Below are positions 9,471 to 16,756 of a DNA stretch of 59,406 nucleotides, in pieces. The notes below the pieces were generated by a model that saw only the letters and a list, made by a program, of their open reading frames with translations, was not told the origin of the DNA and made no database searches. Each line of letters opens with the position of its first letter. The first letter of the stretch is position 1. Origin of the DNA: Desulfobacterales bacterium (GTDB lineage: Bacteria; Desulfobacterota; Desulfobacteria; Desulfobacterales; JALSRD01); assembly GCA_026984935.1 (NCBI GenBank), contig JALSRD010000050.1:1-59406 (forward strand), in the 5' to 3' direction. A program made the position numbers and the translations under genes.

Positions 9471-10519
9471 GCGACAACCAGGATCCGCAATCATTAGCCG
9501 AGCTTATGGAGCGCCGCAACGCTTCGCTCTACTGCGCCTGCCAGCTGCGCGATTTCGAAGGCTTTCTGCGGCAGGGCGCCATTTCATCGCCGGTAGAGCG
9601 GCCGCAGCGCGATGCGGACCCGGACGGCAGCGAAGCACCCGTACGGGCACAAAGTCCGTCCGCCGCAAGCCGCAGGGTGGTCTTGCGCCTTACAGACGCC
9701 GGCGAAGGCTTTGCCAAGAAACTTCAGCAGACTCCCAATCCCGACGGACCGATTTTATTTCAGGTAAACCCGGACATTCTGCGCCACAGCCGGCACATGC
9801 GTGTGGTCCTAACCCCGGAGTACGGCGGCCGGGCAAAGGACATCCCGCTGGCCGCCGAAGATACGGAATACCTGTTCCGTTACACGGACCAGGCCCCCTA
9901 CCCCGAGCGCCTGCAGATCAAAACCGGCAGCCAGATCCAGAAAACCTTCAAGACCGCAGGGCCCATGGTGCCCGAAATCCGCTGCCGCATACCCGGCGGG
10001 GTGCCGTTTTCCCAGGTTTCCGCCACCATGGTGGACAACTACCTGATTTTCAAACGCCAGCTGCGCGACTGGGCCTATGATCTGCAGCGGCTGTACGGCA
10101 CCTCCCTGCCGCTGAAGCGGCGGTACTGCCCGGCAGACATCGGCGGGCACTTAGCCGACGCCCTGGCCGCACGCCTCCTGACCGGGCCTGTCAGGCTCGA
10201 AAACCTTTACCAAGACGAGACACCGTTGAGGGACTGGGCCGCACAGCTGCGCAAACAGGGCCTCGCGGATCTCTTTCAGCGCTTTGCCGAAAACCTGCGC
10301 AACGGAACGTTGCTCTACATCCAGGCTCACAGGGAACGTCTGTGGACTGCCAAACCCGTGCAAAACCGCTTTTTGGGAAGCATCTCCAGGGCGCAGCGCC
10401 GCCTGGTGGACAAACTGCTGGCCGAAAAAATTCCGCTGGCGGCCATCGCGCGCATTGCGGAGCTGCCCGAAACGCTGCTCGAAGACTACCTGAAAGGAGG
10501 GCGCGCTCAGCAGCCGTAG
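9467..10519 (+). CDS. Hypothetical protein, possible ART-fold N-terminus and HTH-like C-terminus
   Basis: A 350-aa soluble protein. The first 130 residues ([20 protein letters not shown], then VLFQVNP-type strands and a [13 protein letters not shown] segment) faintly recall ADP-ribosyltransferase-fold proteins such as DarT, which open with a short strand, helix and 'GxL'. I cannot identify catalytic residues, so this is a weak suggestion. The last 50 residues ([20 protein letters not shown] and following [10 protein letters not shown]) look like a helix-turn-helix. Translation is coupled to the glycosyltransferase by ATGA. The 3' end overlaps the convergent epimerase gene by 13 bp. Confidence 0.7.
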   Translation: MSDNQDPQSLAELMERRNASLYCACQLRDFEGFLRQGAISSPVERPQRDADPDGSEAPVRAQSPSAASRRVVLRLTDAGEGFAKKLQQTPNPDGPILFQVNPDILRHSRHMRVVLTPEYGGRAKDIPLAAEDTEYLFRYTDQAPYPERLQIKTGSQIQKTFKTAGPMVPEIRCRIPGGVPFSQVSATMVDNYLIFKRQLRDWAYDLQRLYGTSLPLKRRYCPADIGGHLADALAARLLTGPVRLENLYQDETPLRDWAAQLRKQGLADLFQRFAENLRNGTLLYIQAHRERLWTAKPVQNRFLGSISRAQRRLVDKLLAEKIPLAAIARIAELPETLLEDYLKGGRAQQP

Positions 10520-11529
10520 TAGCCGCGGTACCAGGCAATGAAGCGGGCGATGCCCTCCTGGATGGGTGTGTCCGGTTTGAATCCCACGTCCTGCACCAGG
10601 TCATCGATGTCGGCGTAGGTGGCCGGAACATCGCCGGGCTGCAGGTCCAGGAATTCCTTCCGGGCGGTTTTGCCCAGGGCCCCTTCGATGGCGCCGATAA
10701 AGTCCATCAGGGCCACGGGCTGGTTGTTACCGATGTTGTACACACGGTAGGCGGTATAGGAAGTGCCCGGATCAGGAGCCGCGCCGGTCCAGTGTGGATC
10801 GGGCTGCGGCAGCCTGCCCATCACGCGCACCACGCCTTCGACGATATCGTCGATGTAGGTAAAATCCCGCTGCATGCGCCCGTGGTTGAAGACCTGGATG
10901 GGGCGGTCCTCCAAAATGGCCTTGGTGAACAGGAAAAGCGCCATGTCGGGCCGCCCCCAGGGCCCGTAAACGGTGAAAAAGCGCAGGCCCGTGCAGTGCA
11001 TGCCATACAGGTGGCTGTATGTGTGGGCCATCAGTTCATTGCATTTCTTGCTGGCAGCATAAAGCGAAACCGGGTGATCCACGTTGTGATGCACCGAAAA
11101 GGGCATATTCGTGTTGGCGCCGTATACCGAGCTGGATGAGGCGAAAACCAGGTGACCCACCTGCGCGTGACGGCAGCATTCCAGCAGGTTGACGAACCCC
11201 ACGATGTTGGCGTCCACATAGGCATGCGGGTTGGTCAGCGAGTAGCGCACGCCGGCCTGGGCCGCCAGGTTGACCACCACGTCGATCCCCGCCGGCCGGA
11301 AAATGTCCTCCATGGCGCTGCGGTCGGCCAGGTCTGCCTTGAAAAAGGTAAACCGCGCATCCTCTGTCAGCTGCTTCAGGCGGTTTTCTTTCAGCCGCAC
11401 GTCATAGTAGTCGTTCAGGCAGTCTAGGCCCATGACTGCAACGCCCGATGCCAGCAGCCGTTTGCACAGGTGAAACCCGATAAAGCCGGCCGCTCCGGTG
11501 ACCAGCACTCTACGATACGAAAAATCCAT
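10507..11529 (-). CDS. NAD-dependent nucleotide-sugar epimerase (UDP-glucuronate 4-epimerase-like)
   Basis: A 340-aa extended short-chain dehydrogenase. The N-terminal Rossmann motif is [16 protein letters not shown], and the catalytic Ser/Tyr/Lys set is SSSVYG and YAASK (followed by [15 protein letters not shown]). The sequence [16 protein letters not shown] and [15 protein letters not shown] are typical of UDP-glucuronate 4-epimerases (CapI/LpsL type). It probably supplies UDP-galacturonate for surface polysaccharide. AAAGGAG lies just upstream of the ATG. It is convergent with the glycosyltransferase unit. Confidence 0.88.
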   Translation of the reverse strand: MDFSYRRVLVTGAAGFIGFHLCKRLLASGVAVMGLDCLNDYYDVRLKENRLKQLTEDARFTFFKADLADRSAMEDIFRPAGIDVVVNLAAQAGVRYSLTNPHAYVDANIVGFVNLLECCRHAQVGHLVFASSSSVYGANTNMPFSVHHNVDHPVSLYAASKKCNELMAHTYSHLYGMHCTGLRFFTVYGPWGRPDMALFLFTKAILEDRPIQVFNHGRMQRDFTYIDDIVEGVVRVMGRLPQPDPHWTGAAPDPGTSYTAYRVYNIGNNQPVALMDFIGAIEGALGKTARKEFLDLQPGDVPATYADIDDLVQDVGFKPDTPIQEGIARFIAWYRGYYGC

Positions 11530-11747
11530 TCCTGCTCCTTTGTCATCCTGTTTCTGCGGTTTTTTCCCCAGGCTTCATCCAGCGCCGGTTATCGGCAACG
11601 CGCCGAGTATGGCAACCTGGCCTGACGATTTCAAGGCTCAATTGCATATTTCCGTGCGATCGAAGCGGCCGGCGGATAAAATTTGCTTGACTTTCCTGTA
11701 TTAAAACCTAAATTTTATAAGGGTTTTCAACTTTGGCCGACTCATAA

Positions 11748-11769
11748 AAAGCCGGTTTTGAGCGGCTTT
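11748..11769 (+). terminator. Possible hairpin terminator
   Basis: Seven-base arms AAAGCCG and CGGCTTT around an eight-base loop, followed shortly by a T-rich stretch. It does not follow a known plus-strand gene closely, so its role as terminator is uncertain. Confidence 0.35.
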
Positions 11770-11861
11770 CAAGATTTTTCGGGAAAAGCGCTGTGCAGGG
11801 TTGCGCGTTAAAATCCCAAGGCGTTTGAGGAGCAAGGCGACATCCCGGGATCAGGGGCAAC

Positions 11862-11923
11862 GTTGTACAGCCCCCGAAAGGACTTGCGCAAGCGAAAAAT
11901 CCGGACCTTACGAAACCATCACC
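11862..11923 (-). repeat. Dispersed repeat family 1, copy C
   Basis: Read on the minus strand it runs TGATGGTTTCGTAAGGTCC, then CGCTTGCGC, then CTTTCGGGGGCTGTACAAC. It aligns over its whole length with the plus-strand copy at 25153-25216 apart from scattered changes and small indels. Confidence 0.65.
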
Positions 11924-11968
11924 ATTTAAAGGCCGTTGAATCAACCGGGCGCACAGGAGATGGACGCC

Positions 11969-12199
11969 ATGGCACAGATCCAGCTCAAGCTGTTCGCATC
12001 GCTGCAAAAGTATGCCGCCCGGATACCGCCGCGCTGCGAGATCACGGCCGGTGCAAGGCTGCGCGACGTCATTGCCCGCCTGCAGATTCCGGCTGAAAAC
12101 ATCCGGCTCGTCTTTGTCGACGGCCGGCGCAGCAGCCTGGATACAACCCTGCAGGGCGGCGAACGGGTGGGCCTTTTCCCGCCCGTAGGCGGAGGATAG
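11969..12199 (+). CDS. MoaD/ThiS-type sulfur-carrier protein
   Basis: A 76-aa beta-grasp protein ending in the diagnostic Gly-Gly (PPVGGG), which is adenylated by an E1-like enzyme and then thiocarboxylated. The fold is visible as IQLKLFASLQKYA, RLRDVIARLQI, VFVDGRR and the GGERVGLFPPVGGG end. AGGAG nine bases upstream supports the ATG at 11969; an ATG at 11960 is too close to it. The E1-like gene follows after four bases, so the pair forms a unit. Whether it serves molybdopterin/tungstopterin, thiamine or another pathway cannot be decided here. Confidence 0.85.
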   Translation: MAQIQLKLFASLQKYAARIPPRCEITAGARLRDVIARLQIPAENIRLVFVDGRRSSLDTTLQGGERVGLFPPVGGG

Positions 12200-12203
12200 G
12201 GGC

Positions 12204-13067
12204 ATGCCCAAGAAAAAACTGGCGGCCGCCATTGCGGCGGCGGCCGGCAAAAGCGCATTTCCCGACGATACCCCGTGCAGTGTTATTTCCTGCGCACAGG
12301 TCCGCCGGCTGGCCGAAGCTTTCGATATCGGGGACCGTCTTGTCGAAATCCAGAGCCTGCGGACCGGTGTGGTGCCCGAGCGCTACATGCGCAACATGCG
12401 CGCCTACAGCCGCGATGACCAGGCCCGGCTGCTGGAAGCACGCGTGGGGATCGTCGGCCTGGGCGGGCTAGGGGGCAGCGTCGTCGAAATCCTGGCGCGT
12501 CTGGGTATCGGGCACCTGACGCTGATCGACGGTGACATCTTCGAAGACAGCAACCTCAACCGCCAGCTGCTTTCCACCGTCGACCTGCTGGGCAGCGCCA
12601 AGGCGCCGGCGGCGGCCGCACGCGTGCGCGCCATCAACCCTTCCCTGTCCGTCGTGCTGCAGGCTGTATTTTTAAACGCCGAAAACGGTCCGGAACTACT
12701 GGCATCATCGGATGTCGTCGTTGACTGTCTGGACAGCATCGACAGCCGGCGCACCCTGCAGGCCGTCTGCCGCGACCTGGAGGTCCCGCTGGTTTCGGCG
12801 GCCGTCGCCGGGGCATCCGGCCAGCTGGCCACCATTTTCCCCGAAGACCCGGGATTCGACCTGATCTATGGAGCGCCCGCCGCGGGTCAGCCCCAAAAAG
12901 GCGCCGAGGCTTCGCTGGGAACCCTCCCCTTTGCCGTCATGCTCATGGCATCCCTGGAATGCGCCGAAGTCGCCCGTATCCTGCTGAAAAAAGAAAGCCG
13001 GTTGCAAAACCGGCTGCTGGTCGTCGATCTGAACGACTACACACTGGATCTTTTCCGGCTGGCCTGA
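12204..13067 (+). CDS. ThiF/MoeB/HesA-family E1-like adenylyltransferase
   Basis: A 287-aa E1-like enzyme predicted to adenylate the C-terminal glycine of the adjacent sulfur carrier. It has the nucleotide motif GIVGLGGLGGSVVEILARLG, then DGDIFEDSNLNRQ (Asp and Arg of the ATP site), and DCLDSIDSRR. A 60-residue N-terminal extension precedes the domain. The usual MoeB Zn-binding CxxC pairs and the catalytic Cys after the crossover loop are not visible: the segment is YGAPAAGQPQKGAEASLG. This suggests a HesA-like member that only adenylates. It directly follows the MoaD-like gene. Confidence 0.85.
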   Translation: MPKKKLAAAIAAAAGKSAFPDDTPCSVISCAQVRRLAEAFDIGDRLVEIQSLRTGVVPERYMRNMRAYSRDDQARLLEARVGIVGLGGLGGSVVEILARLGIGHLTLIDGDIFEDSNLNRQLLSTVDLLGSAKAPAAAARVRAINPSLSVVLQAVFLNAENGPELLASSDVVVDCLDSIDSRRTLQAVCRDLEVPLVSAAVAGASGQLATIFPEDPGFDLIYGAPAAGQPQKGAEASLGTLPFAVMLMASLECAEVARILLKKESRLQNRLLVVDLNDYTLDLFRLA

Positions 13068-13098
13068 CGCCGGTCCGCCGCAGCCATCCCGGAGCCGG

Positions 13099-14316
13099 TC
13101 ATGAGACTTTTGCCCCCGGCGCTCGAAAACCTCTGATCAGCAGGTGAAAAAAAACGATCAAGACCAGAACCACCGCCGCCGTCAGATAGAAACCCATGGC
13201 AAATGCCGTGCGCTGAATTACGTACCCCATGAGCCCCGAGCTGAGCATCATGCCGAAGTAGATCACCGCGTTGTACCCCCCCATGGCCAGGCCGCGCGAT
13301 TCCGGCGGTACGGTCTCGGCGATCAGCGCGCCGATGGAAGTGAAAGCCAGCCCCATGCTGGTTCCCAGCGCCCCCGCGAAGAGGCTGAAGGATATGAAGC
13401 TGCGGGATATGCCGAAACCGGCCATGGCCAGCGCGAAACCGATCAGCCCGATCACCACCAGACGCCCGCGGTGGGCCACATGATCGCTCAGATGCCCCAG
13501 CGGAATGCGCGAAAGGGCGTTGCACAGGCCCTGGACAAAAAAGACCATGCCGATCTGCGACACCGGCAGGCCCTGGTCCTGGGCGTGCAGCGGAATAAAG
13601 GTGATGAACATCCCCAGGCCGAAACAGCCGCCCAGCGTCGCCAGCCAGCACCCCAGCAGGGGGCGGTTGTGCACCACATCCCGGATGATAATCGCGCCCA
13701 GGTGCCTGTCGCCCTCGTCGGCAGAAAATTTTCGCTGCCACGGCAGGAAAAAAATCAGGATCCCGAAAACAAGCGCGATGAGCGCGCCGGAGATGAAAAA
13801 AACCGGGATGTAGCCGAATCCCTGGGCCACGAATCCGCCCACTGCCGGGCCCAGGCTCATGCCGCAGTACAGCGCGGTGGTGTACCAGCCGTAGGACCTT
13901 CCCAGGTGGGTGGACGGCGAACAGTCCGCCACCATGGACATCATGGTGGGGCCGAAGGCCGCCATACCGATACCAAACAGCAGGTAGATCCCCAGCAGCT
14001 GCGGCATGCTGCCGCTGAGACACAGCAGAAACGACGATGCCGAGAGCAGCAGCAGGCCCCAGGTGGCCAGGCGTTTGCGGCCCCAGCGGTCCGAGAGGAT
14101 TCCCAGCGGCAGCGAAAGCGCACCGGCCATCAGAAAAAAACCGGAGTTGATGATACCGATATGCGCGGTGTTGATGCCCAGCGAGCGCGCAAACAGCGGC
14201 ACCACCGGAAAGCGCATGTACGAGGCCACGTAGCTGGCAAACGCAATCAGGCTGATGACGGTCAGCGTTTTCGCATAGGTTGCGGTCTTGCGCCTATCGA
14301 TTTCGGCCGGTTCCAT
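13099..14316 (-). CDS. MFS transporter
   Basis: A 405-aa major-facilitator protein with about twelve membrane helices. The loop 2-3 motif LGILSDRWGRKRLATWG (GxxxDRxGRR type) and its repeat in the second half (LGHLSDHVAHRGRLVVIG) are clear. A TVPPESRGLAMGGYNAVIYFG segment resembles drug/solute efflux members. The substrate cannot be inferred. It is a stand-alone gene convergent with the ThiF-like gene. Confidence 0.85.
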   Translation of the reverse strand: MEPAEIDRRKTATYAKTLTVISLIAFASYVASYMRFPVVPLFARSLGINTAHIGIINSGFFLMAGALSLPLGILSDRWGRKRLATWGLLLLSASSFLLCLSGSMPQLLGIYLLFGIGMAAFGPTMMSMVADCSPSTHLGRSYGWYTTALYCGMSLGPAVGGFVAQGFGYIPVFFISGALIALVFGILIFFLPWQRKFSADEGDRHLGAIIIRDVVHNRPLLGCWLATLGGCFGLGMFITFIPLHAQDQGLPVSQIGMVFFVQGLCNALSRIPLGHLSDHVAHRGRLVVIGLIGFALAMAGFGISRSFISFSLFAGALGTSMGLAFTSIGALIAETVPPESRGLAMGGYNAVIYFGMMLSSGLMGYVIQRTAFAMGFYLTAAVVLVLIVFFHLLIRGFRAPGAKVS

Positions 14317-14708
14317 TCAGCCTCCGGAAACCCCGGCAGCAACCCCAGAACATTTCTTCGCCGGTTGTGAATGTCAGTCCGCCACACGCCCCCTCAGGCG
14401 GCCGTCGGCATAGGCAAACCGCATACCGCAAGACTGGATCGCCCATAGCGGATCTATCGTACAGGAGCGAATGAAATGTCAAGTGCTTTGGAAAATCGCG
14501 GATATGGCAGCGGAAAACAACTGTGGCACGGCCTGCCGCTTTGAAAGCGGAGGCCGATCGACAAGCAGCCCAACCGGCCAAACAGGTAAAACCGGGCCTG
14601 GAGGCATATGGCCCGGTTTTTCGATAACAAAATCACATGCCGGGCGTCCACGGCAGGTACTGCCCAGCCCCTTGGAAAGCGATGCTTCGGTCCGGCACGC
14701 TCGGCGTA
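14317..14708. other. Intergenic region with a strong terminator
   Basis: Lies between the MFS start and the stop of the 107-aa membrane-protein gene. It contains the hairpin terminator at 14588-14621. Short open frames lack ribosome-binding sites and I see no gene. Confidence 0.5.
14588..14621 (-). terminator. Rho-independent terminator (usable on both strands)
   Basis: An eleven-base stem AAAACCGGGCC / GGCCCGGTTTT with an eleven-base loop and a T run on the plus strand. The A run on the other side makes it a terminator on the minus strand too. It lies about 90 bp past the end of the minus-strand membrane-protein operon, which it likely ends. Confidence 0.75.
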
Positions 14709-15032
14709 CTACGCCAGTATTTTCACCGTAAAGAACATGACGATGAGTCCGGCACCGATGACGGCTGCCCATATCACCCATGTCGCGAGGTTGCCGCCGT
14801 CTTCCTGCCGCGCACTGGATTTGGAAAACAAAAAACCCAGGATCACGAAAACCGCCAGCACCACGACGCCGTGACCGATCCAGTGGTGCCAGAATACCAA
14901 CGCCAGCACGTCATGAACAGCTTCTATTTTTTCCTTGAGAATCGTCAATACCCCGTTAAAAATCATCGCCACGATCAATGCGTAGCCGAAACCCCTTGTG
15001 TAATTGTCCATACTCTGTCGTTGCTCAGCCAT
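14709..15032 (-). CDS. Small membrane protein of unknown function
   Basis: A 107-aa protein with three predicted membrane helices (about residues 15-32, 48-68 and 84-104) and a His pair in FWHHWIGHG at the second helix. I do not recognise the family. It is 14 bp downstream of the 151-aa membrane protein, so the two form an operon ending at the terminator near 14.6 kb. The His residues in helices could bind a metal or haem, but that is only a possibility. Confidence 0.75.
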   Translation of the reverse strand: MAEQRQSMDNYTRGFGYALIVAMIFNGVLTILKEKIEAVHDVLALVFWHHWIGHGVVVLAVFVILGFLFSKSSARQEDGGNLATWVIWAAVIGAGLIVMFFTVKILA

Positions 15033-15046
15033 TTCGATCTCCTCAG

Positions 15047-15502
15047 CTATTTAAGCAGTCCCTGTTTTACACCCATGGCGATAATCGAACCGAATCCCTC
15101 CATGGCCAGGGCAATTACCACGATCATGGCCGAAACGGCCACTGACAACTTCCTCGCACTTTTGTTGGCCAGCAGGTTGTTCCTTTTGACGACGATCGGC
15201 AGATACGTCGCCAACAGGAGCACGATGAAAAACAGATGTTCTTTCACTTCCATAAAATAATTATGCGCCCAGGGCCAGTTCCCCGCTTTTATGACGGCTT
15301 TGTCTGCCCCATAGTGAAAAACATAGAACCATCCGCCGATGAGATAGGCCGCCCATATCAGGCCAAAAGTCCACATCGCTGCAAGCTTGATCCTTTCGGT
15401 ATTGTTTTCACGTACATTCAGCAGCTCAACGGTCACCCACAGGGCCGCCAACGCGCTCAATCCCCCTACGGTCGCATGAACTAATAATTGGATCACCGGC
15501 AT
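15047..15502 (-). CDS. Four-helix membrane protein of unknown function
   Basis: A 151-aa protein with about four membrane helices (residues 8-25, 43-62, 90-108, 122-142). A soluble-looking segment YGADKAVIKAGNWPWAHNYF and a charged MEVKEHLF stretch sit before the third helix. GGAGG precedes the ATG. It is the first gene of a two-gene unit with its own promoter at 15586-15614. Family not recognised; a helper of a respiratory or redox system is conceivable. Confidence 0.75.
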   Translation of the reverse strand: MPVIQLLVHATVGGLSALAALWVTVELLNVRENNTERIKLAAMWTFGLIWAAYLIGGWFYVFHYGADKAVIKAGNWPWAHNYFMEVKEHLFFIVLLLATYLPIVVKRNNLLANKSARKLSVAVSAMIVVIALAMEGFGSIIAMGVKQGLLK

Positions 15503-15548
15503 ATCGTACCTCCAGATCGGTTAGAGTTAGACAAACTTCCGTTTTTAT

Positions 15549-15567
15549 CCCCAAACACCCTTTGGGG
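15549..15567 (-). other. Hairpin in the leader of the two-gene membrane-protein operon
   Basis: A perfect inverted repeat CCCCAAA-N5-TTTGGGG lies just downstream of the promoter, in the transcribed leader. It could stabilise the mRNA 5' end or be a regulator site. Confidence 0.4.
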
Positions 15568-15585
15568 TCAGATGCATCTGTAAAA

Positions 15586-15614
15586 AACATACCACTTTGT
15601 AATACTTATGTCAA
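15586..15614 (-). promoter_or_regulatory. Sigma-70-type promoter
   Basis: On the minus strand TTGACA (15614-15609) and TATGTT (15591-15586) are separated by exactly 17 bases, about 85 bp upstream of the 151-aa membrane-protein start. Confidence 0.7.
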
Positions 15615-15704
15615 GCCGGACTCCATCTGGAGCGCACAAGCCGGAGTGCCTCTTTGGACAGTGGCATCATGCGGGGATTCCATTGCCCGGGTTATGCCAC
15701 ACCC

Positions 15705-16394
15705 TTAAGGATGCTTGAGCACCTTGATGATTTTGGGGATGAACAGTGAAAACACAAACAGGCCCAATGAAAAAAACACCTTGACGGAAAGAAGCGCGTG
15801 CCAGTTTCCGCTGACCCAGGCCGATTTCAGCGTACCGATGAAAAAGATAAAAATGAAAGTGCCGGTCAGGATGCCCAGGGCAGTGCCGCAGAAGTAACCC
15901 CGAAAGGATACCCGCGTCAGCCCCATGCCGAAATTCATCGGCGTAAAGGGGAAGTAGAGCAGGCGCAGGTAGAGAACCGTTGCAAAGCCGTTGCGTGCGA
16001 TGGCGTCGTCGTATTTTTTGAGTCGGTCCCCAATCAGCGCGGCGGCAAACTCGCGACCCAGGTAACGGCCGATAAAAAATGCGGCGCTGGCTCCGGCCAG
16101 GGCGCCGACCCAGACGTAGACGAATCCCCAGTAAGGGCCGAAAAAGACGGCACCCAGCGCCCCCAGCACGGTTCCAGGAACAAACAAACAGACACCCAGG
16201 GCATAAATCACCATGAACAGCAACGGTGCCCAGAAACCGGCCGCTTGCAGAAAACTTCCCATGCGCGCAACGGTCAGCAGCTCTTTTGCCGCTGAAAAGC
16301 GCACTACGATGACCGCCCCCGCCACCAAGGCTACCAGCACCATGGCTTTTATGCGGGCGCGCCGCCGGCTCTTGAGGTTTTCGATGTCATCCAT
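15705..16394 (-). CDS. TVP38/TMEM64 (VTT-domain) membrane protein
   Basis: A 229-aa integral membrane protein of the VTT/DedA-like superfamily. It shows the family motifs FVPGTVLGALGAVFFGPYWG and the GR-x-LGREF-type re-entrant region (FFIGRYLGREFAAALIG), followed by FPFTPMNFGMGLTRVSFRGY. In other bacteria such proteins are often next to mercuric-reductase-like or selenium/thiol genes, but their substrate is unsettled. It is the last gene of the ArsR-led minus-strand operon, 27 bp after the 105-aa selenoprotein gene. Confidence 0.88.
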   Translation of the reverse strand: MDDIENLKSRRRARIKAMVLVALVAGAVIVVRFSAAKELLTVARMGSFLQAAGFWAPLLFMVIYALGVCLFVPGTVLGALGAVFFGPYWGFVYVWVGALAGASAAFFIGRYLGREFAAALIGDRLKKYDDAIARNGFATVLYLRLLYFPFTPMNFGMGLTRVSFRGYFCGTALGILTGTFIFIFFIGTLKSAWVSGNWHALLSVKVFFSLGLFVFSLFIPKIIKVLKHP

Positions 16395-16421
16395 GGCCTG
16401 AATCGGGCGCTAATGCCGCTT

Positions 16422-16739
16422 TCAGCGCTTCAGCAGCCGACCCAGCACACCCTTTTTAGCAGCCTCCGGCTTTTCCAGCCCCAGGTGACGGCAGATGACC
16501 GACTCCAGTTTTTCCTGGGATACATCTCCGCCCTCCACCACGATCTCGTCGGCCACCATGACGGCCGGCGCCACCGGCAGGTCCAGCTCAAAATATTCGT
16601 CGGTCATGTACTCTGCCTTGGGCCTGGAGGTGGTTTCGATTTCGATGTCGTATTTTTCTCCCAGCACGGGGATCATCTTTTTGAAGTGCTTTCAGGGCTT
16701 GCCGTTGGGCTCGTTATAAAAGAATCGTACTTTGAGCAT
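16422..16739 (-). CDS. Thioredoxin-fold selenoprotein with UGA-encoded selenocysteine
   Basis: A 105-aa protein if the TGA at 16694-16692 is read as selenocysteine (U16). The ATG at 16739 has a near-perfect AAGGAGG five bases upstream, whereas the internal ATG at 16676 has none. Initiation therefore lies before the UGA. The product starts MLKVRFFYNEPNGKP-U-KHFKKM, with a beta strand, an active-site loop with U where the second Cys of CxxC would be, and a cis-Pro-like segment LPVAPAVMVADEIVVEGG. This is the layout of small thioredoxin-like proteins. A short UCCC/GGGA hairpin with loop CGUGCU begins 19 bases after UGA and puts its loop 23 bases away, in the bacterial SECIS range. The gene is fourth in the ArsR operon, 17 bp after the rhodanese-DsbD gene. 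Confidence 0.85.
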
Positions 16740-16756
16740 CGCTGCCTCCTTGGGTT

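Larger units (their letters stand above)
11530..11968. other. Divergent intergenic region with hairpin and dispersed repeat
   Basis: Separates the divergent epimerase and MoaD-like genes. It contains a TTGACT sequence near 11688 followed by AT-rich DNA (a weak plus-strand promoter candidate), a hairpin AAAGCCG/CGGCTTT at 11748-11769, and a minus-strand copy of dispersed repeat family 1. No supportable gene. Confidence 0.5.
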
